Assembly (NCBI GenBank): GCA_018402605.1 | Contig: JAGYIK010000041.1 | Span: 1 to 9,377, forward strand | Length of the DNA stretch: 9,377 nucleotides | Direction: 5' to 3' | DNA from: Litorivicinus sp. | GTDB lineage: Bacteria; Pseudomonadota; Gammaproteobacteria; Pseudomonadales; Litorivicinaceae | Part shown: positions 1-6,500 of the stretch, one piece after another | Position numbering within the stretch: the stretch's first letter is position 1 | Layout: each line of letters opens with the position of its first letter | Notes under the pieces: generated by a model | What the model saw: only the letters and a program-made list of their open reading frames with translations | Database searches by the model: none | What the model was told of the DNA's origin: nothing | Program-made: the position numbers and the translations under genes

Positions 1-771
1 GCCACGATTCAAAGCAGAGCGCACCAAATCCCGCTGATCATGGACCAGTCCTAGATCGATTGCTTCAAAGCCGATCTCTTGCAACATCGCGAGCAACATC
101 AAACGATTCGCGTCATAAATCTGCCAATCCAAGGCGGCCTCGTGTGGCTCTTTGATTTCGTCACCCGTCGATAGCACGCCAACGCGGAGCCTCGGATAGA
201 CAGAAACAGTAGCAATGCCCGCCGATGCCAACAGGGACAAATCTGTCGGGGATAGGCGCCGGCCGGCTTTGAAAATGGGCGCATCGATGGTCACATCCTC
301 ACCGGCTTCTCGCGTGTTGGCGAGTTGCTTTAGCGGGCCATTGAATGCGATTCGCTCTTCTTCAACGGTACAGTCTTCTTCCAAAACCACGGTATCCACG
401 CCGGGTGGCAGAATGGCCCCTGTTAGGATACGAACTGCATGGCCATCGCGCACCACACCGTCGAAAGGCACCCCGGCAGCCGCACGGCCGGATTCCAATG
501 GTAAGACGTGCAAACCCTCGGTTCGCGGCCCCCGAAATCCATATCCGTCGACCGCAGAGTTGGTTGCCGGCGGATTGGCTCGCTTGGCAAAGATATCCGT
601 AGCCAAAATACGATCAGACGCGTGTTGCACATCGACCGTCTGAGCCGGCCCAACGACCGGAGCCAGAGCAGCCTTTAAACGGGCCATTGCCTCTTCAACG
701 GGCGTCCAATCAACGCCCGGTGGCAACGAAAAACAATCATTTTTTAAAGGCGGTGCTTTGATATCCGACAT
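1..771 (-). CDS. moeA: Molybdopterin molybdenumtransferase MoeA (3' end outside window)
   Basis: MoeA inserts molybdate into adenylylated molybdopterin in the cytoplasm, giving Mo-molybdopterin. The frame is open from the ATG at 769-771 to the left edge, giving 257 residues of a protein usually about 400 long, so the C-terminal part is missing. Visible family marks are TNSAVDGYGF (about residues 70-79, the conserved NSAxDGY segment; E. coli has D before N, here T), the RILTGAILPPGVDTVV stretch (about 118-133), and GVLSTGDEI followed by IYDANR in the MoCF/MogA-like domain near residues 200-225. A Shine-Dalgarno GGGAG lies at 780-784, 8 bases before the start. The start overlaps the end of mobB by 28 bases, so moeA is the fourth gene of the fdhD-mobA-mobB-moeA operon and probably translationally coupled. 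Function is secure. A paralogue specialised for tungsten cannot be excluded. Confidence 0.94.
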   Translation of the reverse strand, partial: MSDIKAPPLKNDCFSLPPGVDWTPVEEAMARLKAALAPVVGPAQTVDVQHASDRILATDIFAKRANPPATNSAVDGYGFRGPRTEGLHVLPLESGRAAAGVPFDGVVRDGHAVRILTGAILPPGVDTVVLEEDCTVEEERIAFNGPLKQLANTREAGEDVTIDAPIFKAGRRLSPTDLSLLASAGIATVSVYPRLRVGVLSTGDEIKEPHEAALDWQIYDANRLMLLAMLQEIGFEAIDLGLVHDQRDLVRSALNRG

Positions 772-1265
772 GTCACGGACTCCCAAATAAAATCTGCAAT
801 GGCACTGACATCATCCAGAGAAAACAATGGCCGACCAAAACTCTCCACTGGACTGTCGCTCGCAATAGCCAAGACACGCGGATCCTCTCGCGCCAAAAGC
901 TGTTCTCGACCCGATGCTTGCCGATAGACCTCGATGCGGTCCATCGCGACCTGTTTGTAGCCTTCCACCAAAATAAGGTCACACGGCCGCATCATGGCGA
1001 CTAAATCATCAAACTTCGGTTCCGGTTCTTGACGGTATTCACGCATCAACGCAAAACGCGATCCACCGACCAACATCACCTCTTGTGCACCCGCCAATCG
1101 GTGTCGAAAACTGTCCGTATCTGGCGTATCGATGTCGACATCATGATGCGTATGCTTCATCGAGGACACAGCCAATCCTCTCCCTGCAAACTCAGCAATG
1201 AGACGCTCTGTTAGCGTTGTTTTCCCACAGTTCTTCCAGCCGACCACCCCAAATACAGGCTGCAT
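744..1265 (-). CDS. mobB: Molybdopterin-guanine dinucleotide biosynthesis adapter MobB
   Basis: This 173-residue GTP-binding protein assists MobA in forming the molybdenum bis-MGD cofactor. The Walker A loop is GWKNCGKTT at residues 9-17, directly after the first beta strand. The SSMKHTHHDVDIDTPDTDSFRH segment following it is the typical MobB switch region rich in His and Asp, and CDLILVEGYK is the second conserved strand with the VEG motif. Length matches the family (about 170). The ATG at 1263-1265 shares one base with the mobA stop (TAATG on the minus strand), and AGGA precedes it by 7 bases, so coupling to mobA is likely. The 3' end runs 28 bases into moeA. MobB is dispensable for cofactor synthesis in E. 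coli, so its quantitative role here is unknown. Confidence 0.95.
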   Translation of the reverse strand: MQPVFGVVGWKNCGKTTLTERLIAEFAGRGLAVSSMKHTHHDVDIDTPDTDSFRHRLAGAQEVMLVGGSRFALMREYRQEPEPKFDDLVAMMRPCDLILVEGYKQVAMDRIEVYRQASGREQLLAREDPRVLAIASDSPVESFGRPLFSLDDVSAIADFIWESVTCRISKHRL

Positions 1266-1888
1266 TAACCCATCCTCATCATTTCAGCAATCTCAAGCTC
1301 TTGCGGTGTGTTGACGTTGAAAAAGGGATCAGGTTCGGTTGCTTCCCGTTCGAATCGCACTTCAATGCCGCCAACGGAATCGGTCCAGCGCACAATCTTC
1401 CGGACGCCGTCATCAAGCGCTTGCGCTAACACATTCTGTAAAGAAACATGCCACAAGCCGAAGGTCGGATGGCGCATGTAACTTGCATTATGCAGATCAT
1501 AGCTGGCGGCGAGCGCAACAGGAGAAGCGTGCTCTTCCGCAGCCTCACGCAGACGGGCCACAAGATCGACCGGGAAAAACGGGGTATCCGCAGCCACGGA
1601 AACAACCCACTCGGACCCTTCGCCTGTTGCCCACTCCATGGCTGCGAGCACCCCCGCAAGCGGACCCAAAAATCCCTGTTTTGAATCGGCGATCACAGGC
1701 AATCCGTACTCCGAAAAACGTGCAGGGTCGCCATTGGCGTTTAGCACCACACCATTCACTTGCGGGGCGATACGTTCAATGACCTCTGCGAGTATCGGCC
1801 GCCCGTGTAACTGCAGTAATCCCTTGTCGACACCACCCATGCGGGTCGCCAAACCACCTGCCAAAATCACAGCCTGCACGTTATGCAT
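1265..1888 (-). CDS. mobA: Molybdenum cofactor guanylyltransferase MobA
   Basis: MobA transfers GMP from GTP to Mo-molybdopterin, giving the guanine dinucleotide form used by DMSO-reductase-family enzymes such as formate dehydrogenase and nitrate reductase. I start it at the ATG at 1886-1888, giving 207 residues beginning MHNVQAVILAGG. An ATG 28 codons upstream lies deep in fdhD and adds residues unlike the family. The nucleotide-binding signature LAGGLATRMGGVDKGLL is at about residues 9-25. AADTPFFP holds the metal-binding Asp, and a C-terminal FFNVNTPQEL segment is typical. Length is close to E. coli MobA (194). A GGAAGAG Shine-Dalgarno sits 8 bases before the start. The start overlaps the end of fdhD by 8 bases and the stop overlaps the mobB start by one base. 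Confidence 0.95.
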   Translation of the reverse strand: MHNVQAVILAGGLATRMGGVDKGLLQLHGRPILAEVIERIAPQVNGVVLNANGDPARFSEYGLPVIADSKQGFLGPLAGVLAAMEWATGEGSEWVVSVAADTPFFPVDLVARLREAAEEHASPVALAASYDLHNASYMRHPTFGLWHVSLQNVLAQALDDGVRKIVRWTDSVGGIEVRFEREATEPDPFFNVNTPQELEIAEMMRMG

Positions 1889-2768
1889 CGATTGCACTCT
1901 TCCGGCGGTGTTTTTTATCTTCCTCGGGGACGCTCTCTGGGTCTGCGTCAAATTCCAGGCGATCCGCACCACTTAAACAGACAAATTTCCGACCACGCAT
2001 CCGGCCAATCAGCGTTAAACCGACCTGCTTGGCAATGTCCACACCCCAGGCAGTAAATCCAGATCGACTGATGAGCACAGGAATGCGCATCAAGGCTGTT
2101 TTAATCACCATCTCAGAGGTGAGTCGACCGGTCGTATAAAGCATCTTGTTGTCTGGTGACACCGCGTTGAGATGCATCCAACCGGAGATCTTATCGACGG
2201 CGTTGTGCCGCCCAACATCCTCCATATACACCAATGGCACATCGCCCTCGCATAGGACTGTGCCGTGAATCGCGCCCGTCTCGAGATACAAACTCGGTGT
2301 CCGGTTGATGAGATGTGACACGGTATAGATCCATGACGTCTTCACTGGCGACTCAGAGAGTATGACCTGGTCGACCCCCTCCATCATGTCGCCAAACACC
2401 GTCCCTACAGCACAGCCAGAGGTTCGTGTTTTCTTTTTCAGTTTGTCTTCGTAGTTCGATTCGGCCTCGGTCCGCACCACCACCACGTCGAGTTCCTCAT
2501 CAAATTCAACATCTGTGATGACATCGCTTTCTTTCAGCATCCCCTGATTCTTCAGGAAGCCGACAGCCAAATATTCAGGATAATCCCCAATGGTCATGGC
2601 CGTGACGATCTCCTGTGCGTTCAGATAAATGGTCAGTGGCCGCTCCTCGATAACTGCAGTCGTCACAGGCTCACCGAGCTGATCGAGGCCCGTGATGGAT
2701 CGAGATAATCTGGGATTTTCCGGGGCTGGGGCAATGATATAACTGGTGATGTGATCGAGTGTTGGCAT
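1881..2768 (-). CDS. fdhD: Formate dehydrogenase sulfurtransferase FdhD
   Basis: FdhD carries sulfur from a cysteine desulfurase to the bis-MGD cofactor so that formate dehydrogenase becomes active; it acts in the cytoplasm. The 295-residue product shows the family core: PLTIYLNAQEIVTAMTIGDYPEYLAVGFL (44-72), the sulfur-relay loop SGCAVGTVFG (117-126), EDVGRHNAVDK (183-193), GRLTSEMV (214-221) and SRSGFTAWGVDIAKQVGLTLIG (234-255). The relay loop holds only Cys119; the position of the second Cys of the E. coli CxxC motif is Gly122. The C-terminal tail is charged (EEDKKHRRK). This is the first gene of the operon. No strong Shine-Dalgarno precedes the ATG at 2766-2768, so a leaderless or weak start is possible; the first 40 residues are the least certain part. 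It diverges from the MFS gene across 86 bases. Confidence 0.93.
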   Translation of the reverse strand: MPTLDHITSYIIAPAPENPRLSRSITGLDQLGEPVTTAVIEERPLTIYLNAQEIVTAMTIGDYPEYLAVGFLKNQGMLKESDVITDVEFDEELDVVVVRTEAESNYEDKLKKKTRTSGCAVGTVFGDMMEGVDQVILSESPVKTSWIYTVSHLINRTPSLYLETGAIHGTVLCEGDVPLVYMEDVGRHNAVDKISGWMHLNAVSPDNKMLYTTGRLTSEMVIKTALMRIPVLISRSGFTAWGVDIAKQVGLTLIGRMRGRKFVCLSGADRLEFDADPESVPEEDKKHRRKSAIDA

Positions 2769-2854
2769 AGGAGACTCATTTTGATGTTATCCGGCAAAGA
2801 TTGGGGTTTATCCTAGACGACTTCAAGCCAAATCGGCCTTTTGCTGAGACAAAG
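2769..2854. promoter_or_regulatory. Divergent intergenic region between fdhD and the MFS gene
   Basis: These 86 bases must hold the promoters for the leftward cofactor operon and probably for the rightward genes, because the two gene sets point away from each other. I see no convincing paired -35/-10 on either strand, no ModE-type palindrome and no strong Shine-Dalgarno next to fdhD. A TTG at 2801 opens the MFS frame 18 codons early, so part of this stretch could be coding. Confidence 0.45.
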
Positions 2855-4072
2855 ATGACCCCACGTACTGACCGACTCACCATTGCCAACCTGTATGCTC
2901 TCCTGAGCGCCGTCAATGCGTCGGCTGCACCTATTGTCATTTCCCTCGGAGGTCTTGCCGGCGCCTACCTCCTGCCGGAGTACAAGTCGTTAGCCACCTT
3001 GCCAGTGAGCGGATTTAATATCGGGGTTGCACTGCTCGCCGCCCCAGCATCCTGGTTGATGTTCCGCATCGGTCGAAAACATGGATTTATGGCCGGCGCG
3101 CTCCTTGGGTTTATCGGTGTCGCACTGGCCAGCTGGGCGCTTTACCTGCATAGCTTTGTATTATTTTGCTTTGCCCTCCTGCTCGCCGGGGGCGCCAATA
3201 GCTTCGTACAGCAATATCGGTTCGCGGCATCTGACTACGTCGACGCGCCCCTGAAAGCCAGAGCAATCTCACGGGTGTTGATCGGCGGCATCGCCGCGGC
3301 CGTCATCGGTCCGCAAATTGTCATGCATTTTCGCGATGTGCTCTATCCAACGCCCTTTGCAGGCGCATTTCTCATGGGAAGTGGATTGTTCCTCATTGCG
3401 TTCTTGATTATGCAGTGGCTACCAAACCAACCGGCCGAATATCACACACACGACACCACACGTGGCCGATCTCGACGTGAGATCTTACGACAACCTAAGT
3501 TTGCCGTTGCCCTGCTCTGTGGCACCGCGAGCTATGCCTTAATGGCCTTTGTCATGACAGCCGCACCACTGGCCATGGTGGGATGTGGATTTGATGTCTC
3601 CGAGGCAGCACTCGGTATTCAGTGGCACGTGATGGCGATGTTTATTCCAAGCCTATTCACCGGGAATTTAATTGCACGTTTTGGACATATCCGTGTGATC
3701 TCAAGCGGCCTGATACTGCTCATGCTCTGCGCACTGATCGCCCTACACGGGCTGACACTGGTTCATTTCTATAGCGCACTAATCTTGCTGGGGATCGGCT
3801 GGAACTTTGGGTTTGTTGGCGCAACCGCGTTGCTTACCGAAACCTACACATCCGATGAGAAACACAAGGCGCAGGGTTTAAATGACAGCATTTTATTTGG
3901 CTGTGTCGCACTCGGCAGCTTAAGCTCAGGACTCGCCTATCACGTCATCGGCTGGGAACTCATGAATTGGCTGGTGATTCCGATTGGCATTGTTTGTCTC
4001 AGCGCCTTAGCTTGGCTCGCAATTCGAGAGCGAGATCTCAGGGCAGATGCAGAGACGCACAAAAGGTTCTAG
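2855..4072 (+). CDS. Major facilitator superfamily transporter, substrate unknown
   Basis: This 405-residue inner-membrane protein looks like a 12-helix MFS carrier. Hydrophobic segments are spread over the whole length, split by a hydrophilic central loop with HTHDTTRGRSRREILRQPKF at about residues 210-230. A loop RIGRKHGFMAGALLG after the second helix matches MFS motif A (basic GRK after a Gly), and VGATALLTETYTSDEKHKAQG in the second half is typical of the superfamily. I use the ATG at 2855, which begins MTPRTDRLTIANLYALL; a TTG at 2801 would add 18 polar residues (GFILDDFKPNRPFAETK) and cannot be excluded. The substrate cannot be read from the sequence. It lies divergent to fdhD and upstream of copper and molybdate genes, which hints at anion or metal handling but does not prove it. 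The stop codon overlaps the Shine-Dalgarno of the next gene. Confidence 0.85.
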   Translation: MTPRTDRLTIANLYALLSAVNASAAPIVISLGGLAGAYLLPEYKSLATLPVSGFNIGVALLAAPASWLMFRIGRKHGFMAGALLGFIGVALASWALYLHSFVLFCFALLLAGGANSFVQQYRFAASDYVDAPLKARAISRVLIGGIAAAVIGPQIVMHFRDVLYPTPFAGAFLMGSGLFLIAFLIMQWLPNQPAEYHTHDTTRGRSRREILRQPKFAVALLCGTASYALMAFVMTAAPLAMVGCGFDVSEAALGIQWHVMAMFIPSLFTGNLIARFGHIRVISSGLILLMLCALIALHGLTLVHFYSALILLGIGWNFGFVGATALLTETYTSDEKHKAQGLNDSILFGCVALGSLSSGLAYHVIGWELMNWLVIPIGIVCLSALAWLAIRERDLRADAETHKRF

Positions 4073-4081
4073 GATAGCGCG

Positions 4082-4426
4082 ATGCGATTGCGTCAAAAGT
4101 TTGCCCAAATTTGGTTTGTTGTGTTGCTCGGCGGAGTCGGCGGTGCATCGCTAATTCCGCCGGGCTATATGCCAGGCCTCAATGCCAGCGGTGAGCTAGC
4201 TTTGGTGCTGTGCTCCGGCGAAGTGATCAAGGCCAGTGACGATTCAGATGGTGTTGCGCCAAGTGTCTGTTGGTTCTCTGCGACACAAGCTTCCGCCCTC
4301 CACTGTGTACCGATCCTTGTTTCAATCTCGCCAAGTGGCCTATTGGATGCGACGCAACACCCAGCAGCACCCAGAGCACGTATCGTCTCCGCTCACCGTG
4401 CTCGAGGGCCACCACTGCACTCCTAA
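4082..4426 (+). CDS. DUF2946-like small secreted or membrane-anchored protein
   Basis: This is a 114-residue protein with an N-terminal hydrophobic helix (WFVVLLGGVGGASL, about 11-24) followed directly by IPPGYMP, then LVLCSGEV, a VCWF and an LHC, and a C-terminal ARGPPLHS. The combination of helix, (I/V)PPGYMP, LC(x)G and a terminal R(A/G)PP tail resembles DUF2946 proteins, which often sit beside periplasmic copper proteins. I make this match from memory of the family, so it is tentative. AGGA at 4071-4074, overlapping the MFS stop, is the Shine-Dalgarno with a spacing of 7. The three cysteines (LC, VC, HC) could bind metal in the periplasm, but no function is established. Its final codons form one arm of an inverted repeat that covers the ribosome binding site of the following copper chaperone. 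Confidence 0.7.
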   Translation: MRLRQKFAQIWFVVLLGGVGGASLIPPGYMPGLNASGELALVLCSGEVIKASDDSDGVAPSVCWFSATQASALHCVPILVSISPSGLLDATQHPAAPRARIVSAHRARGPPLHS

Positions 4427-4456
4427 ACACACTGCATGGTTTTATTTGTTTAGGAG
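4420..4456 (+). promoter_or_regulatory. Inverted repeat occluding the copper-chaperone ribosome binding site
   Basis: CTCCTAAACA at 4420-4429 is perfectly complementary to TGTTTAGGAG at 4447-4456, leaving a 17-base loop. The left arm contains the TAA stop (4424-4426) of the upstream gene and the right arm contains the AGGAG Shine-Dalgarno (4452-4456) of the downstream gene, 7 bases before its ATG. In mRNA this hairpin would hide the binding site, and a ribosome finishing the upstream gene would melt it. There is no T-tract, so it is not a terminator. Confidence 0.7.
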
Positions 4457-4463
4457 AATTGAT

Positions 4464-4976
4464 ATGAAATACCTCGTAATGGCGGGCATGATTTGCATGG
4501 CCACCGGCACAGCATTCGCCATGAGTCACGGCGGCAAAGGTCATCATGGCCACATGCAACATCAACAGGTTCAGTCGACCTTTGCAACGCAAAGCCAAGA
4601 CGGCATGACCTTCGCCAACTTCAGTGTCCGCGCCAGGATCGGCATGGCACCGAACTCAGCAGCCTATGGTCAGATCAGCATCGCAGATGGCAACGATACA
4701 TTGATTGCTGCACGCACTTCGGTTGCGGAGACGGTTGAACTTCATGAGCACATCCATGACAAGGGTGTGATGCGGATGCGTGAAGTCAAAGGGGGGCTGC
4801 CCATAACCAGTGAACAACCGCTAGAAATGCGACCAGGAGGCTTGCACATCATGCTTCTGGGATTAAAAGGCCCCCTCGTTTCCGGCACGGAAATTGAGCT
4901 GAGTCTCGAATTCGCGTCGGGCAAAACGGTGGCTCTGATGGTGCCCGTGGTCAGCATTACAAAAATGCACCATTGA
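4464..4976 (+). CDS. Periplasmic copper chaperone PCu(A)C
   Basis: PCu(A)C proteins bind Cu(I) in the periplasm and deliver it to cytochrome c oxidase or buffer it. The product has 170 residues: a signal peptide (MKYLVMAGMICMATGTAFA, cut after Ala19), a His/Met/Gly-rich segment (HGGKGHHGHMQHQQ, 22-35), and the cupredoxin-like domain. The copper motif is visible as H94 (VELHEH), M105 (VMRM), H128 and M130 (GGLHIM). The gap between M105 and H128 is 22 residues, one more than the usual X21 of the H(M)X10MX21HXM pattern. MHH at the C terminus adds possible ligands. I start at the ATG at 4464, which has AGGAG at 4452-4456 and a proper signal peptide; the open frame extends upstream to 4236 but only as overlap with the previous gene. 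It follows the DUF2946-like gene by 37 bases. Confidence 0.93.
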   Translation: MKYLVMAGMICMATGTAFAMSHGGKGHHGHMQHQQVQSTFATQSQDGMTFANFSVRARIGMAPNSAAYGQISIADGNDTLIAARTSVAETVELHEHIHDKGVMRMREVKGGLPITSEQPLEMRPGGLHIMLLGLKGPLVSGTEIELSLEFASGKTVALMVPVVSITKMHH

Positions 4977-5001
4977 CACCACGGACGATCTGACCAAAAC
5001 T

Positions 5002-5033
5002 CCACCGTTATATCTTTTTCGATATAACGGTGG
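5002..5033. promoter_or_regulatory. Probable ModE operator (molybdate-responsive box) upstream of modA
   Basis: A perfect 13-bp inverted repeat (5002-5014 and 5021-5033) contains the core CGTTATAT (5006-5013), 8 bases, ATATAACG (5022-5029). This matches the ModE box as known in proteobacteria (CGNTATATA-N6-TATATAACG), where molybdate-bound ModE represses the molybdate uptake operon. It ends 7 bases before the modA start. A possible -10 TATATC lies at 5009-5014 inside the left arm, which would put the transcription start near 5021 and let ModE block it, but no good -35 is seen. No modE gene lies in the window. Confidence 0.82.
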
Positions 5034-5042
5034 TTTTTCTTT
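5002..5042 (+). terminator. Terminator-like hairpin after the copper chaperone, same bases as the ModE box
   Basis: The 13-bp stem (CCACCG at its base, then TTATATC) closes a 6-base loop TTTTTC at 5015-5020 and is followed at once by TTTTTCTTT (5034-5042). It begins 25 bases after the copper chaperone stop, the usual place for an intrinsic terminator. The AT-rich upper stem lowers strength. The operator reading of the same bases is better supported; both may be true. Confidence 0.6.
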
Positions 5043-5808
5043 GCGCATCATTGCCTTCATGCTGTCGATTTGTATGGCCAGTACAAGTAGTGCGGCAACG
5101 ATTCACGTCTTTGCGGCTGCCAGTCTCGGAAATGCACTCGAAGCGATTGCGACGCAATTCCAGGCCCAATCTCCAACAACCCAGATCCGCATCGCATCCG
5201 CTGGATCGTCCGTACTTGCGCGACAAATCGCCGCTGGCGCACCGGCAGATCTGTTCATTTCAGCCAATGCACAATGGATGCAATATGTGCTTGATCAGGA
5301 TCGCGTCATCAATGGCACCACGACGATACTGGCTGAAAATGATCTGGTGTTGATTTCTCATCATCCTGGCGCTGAAATCACGCTCGATCAGGAGACAGAC
5401 TTTCGCCAGCTTCTCGGATCACAGCGTCTCGCGGTGGCCCTAACCGATGCAGTCCCGGCTGGCATGTATGCCAAACAGGCACTCGAGAGCCTCTGGGGTC
5501 ATTGGGGGCGGATCCGTGGAGCATTGGCGCAAGCCATTAACGTCCGCGCAGCACTCAAATTGGTGGCATTAGGTGAAACCCCCTATGGTATTGTCTATGC
5601 AACAGATGCAATCGCCGAGCCACACGTGCATTACCGCGGAACATTTCCAAGCACCAGCCACGCCCCCATTCAATATCCAACTGCGTTGTTGGTGACACAA
5701 CATGCGGAGAATGTACAACGTACCGCTCGGGAATTTTACGAGTTCCTATTCTCAGAATCGGCGCGACAAGTGCTCAAAACACAGGGCTTTCGGGTTACTG
5801 AACCATGA
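5041..5808 (+). CDS. modA: Molybdate ABC transporter, periplasmic binding protein ModA
   Basis: ModA captures molybdate (and usually tungstate) in the periplasm and passes it to ModB. The 255-residue product starts with a TTG at 5041 and has a short signal peptide (MRIIAFMLSICMASTSSA, probable cut after Ala18). Oxyanion-binding positions expected from E. coli ModA are visible: Ser28 in FAAASL, Ser56/57 in SAGSS, Ala137 in DAVPAG, Val168 in NVR and Tyr186 in GIVYATDA. I chose TTG because the next in-frame ATGs (5059, 5074) would destroy the signal peptide and GGTGG at 5029-5033 sits 7 bases before the TTG. That GGTGG lies inside the ModE box. The stop overlaps the modB start as ATGA. AAAS rather than TTTS at the first binding loop favours ModA over the tungstate-specific TupA. 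Confidence 0.95.
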   Translation: MRIIAFMLSICMASTSSAATIHVFAAASLGNALEAIATQFQAQSPTTQIRIASAGSSVLARQIAAGAPADLFISANAQWMQYVLDQDRVINGTTTILAENDLVLISHHPGAEITLDQETDFRQLLGSQRLAVALTDAVPAGMYAKQALESLWGHWGRIRGALAQAINVRAALKLVALGETPYGIVYATDAIAEPHVHYRGTFPSTSHAPIQYPTALLVTQHAENVQRTAREFYEFLFSESARQVLKTQGFRVTEP

Positions 5809-6500
5809 GTGATTGGCTCTCTCCCGAGGAAATTGAAGCGGTCCTTCTCTCGCTACGCGTGGCCATGTGGTCAACCCTCGCAAGTCTTCCGTTCGGTATC
5901 TGGATTGCATGGCTCCTCGCGCGCAAAGACTTTTTCGGGAAACAAATCGTCAACGGGCTTGTCCATCTGCCATTGATTCTCCCACCCGTAGTCACAGGGT
6001 ACCTCTTGCTGATTTTGTTCGGCACCCAAGGCCCGATCGGCAGCTTCCTTCAGCAATTTGGAATCGTCTTTGCGTTCTCCTGGACCGGCGCTGTCTTGGC
6101 TGCAGCTGTGATGGCATTTCCTCTCATGGTGCGCGCCATCCGCTTGTCGATCGAAAGCGCAGACCATCGACTGGAGGATGCGGCAAAGACCCTGGGCGCG
6201 AGTAACAGCCAACGCTTCTTTATGATCACGTTGCCCCTAGCTATGCCGGGAGTCGTGACGGGGTCCATTCTGGCATTCGCCAAGTCACTCGGCGAATTTG
6301 GCGCCACAATCACCTTTGTCTCCAACATTCCAGGGGAAACACGCACAGTTCCGTCGGCCATCTATTCCTTTATGCAGGTTCCAGGTGGTGAGGAGTCAGC
6401 AATGCGGCTTGTGATTCTCGCGATCGCACTGTCGATGCTGGCTCTGATTCTCTCTGAGTGGCTCGCCAAGCGTGTCTCACATGTCGTGGAGGGTCGATGA
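5805..6500 (+). CDS. modB: Molybdate ABC transporter permease ModB
   Basis: ModB forms the inner-membrane channel of the molybdate importer as a dimer. The 231-residue product has five or six hydrophobic helices and the permease EAA loop, EDAAKTLGASNSQRFFMITLPLAMPGVVTG, at about residues 124-153, which contacts ModC. The segments HLPLILPPVVTGYLLL (about 53-68) and SLGEFGATITFVSNIPGETRTVPSAIY (about 162-188) are characteristic of ModB. Length fits the family (about 225-230). The ATG at 5805 overlaps the modA stop and the stop overlaps the modC start (both ATGA), so the three genes are translationally coupled. Confidence 0.96.
   Translation: MSDWLSPEEIEAVLLSLRVAMWSTLASLPFGIWIAWLLARKDFFGKQIVNGLVHLPLILPPVVTGYLLLILFGTQGPIGSFLQQFGIVFAFSWTGAVLAAAVMAFPLMVRAIRLSIESADHRLEDAAKTLGASNSQRFFMITLPLAMPGVVTGSILAFAKSLGEFGATITFVSNIPGETRTVPSAIYSFMQVPGGEESAMRLVILAIALSMLALILSEWLAKRVSHVVEGR

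Noticed and set aside
215..643. Long open frame on the plus strand opposite moeA
   Set aside because: It is the antisense shadow of moeA; its translation is Pro/Ser/Arg-rich with no family resemblance, whereas the minus frame shows clear MoeA motifs.
2734..2746. GATATAAC near the fdhD start resembling half of a ModE box
   Set aside because: The partner half-site is absent at the required 8-base spacing, and the bases encode the SYII stretch of FdhD.
4236..4463. N-terminal extension of the copper chaperone frame back to 4236
   Set aside because: It overlaps the DUF2946-like gene, lacks a ribosome site, and would bury the signal peptide that starts cleanly at 4464.
4973..4978. TTGACA at the end of the copper chaperone gene as a -35 for modA
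   Set aside because: At the normal 17-base spacing the -10 would be AAAACT, which is not a credible match, and the TATATC in the operator is too far away.
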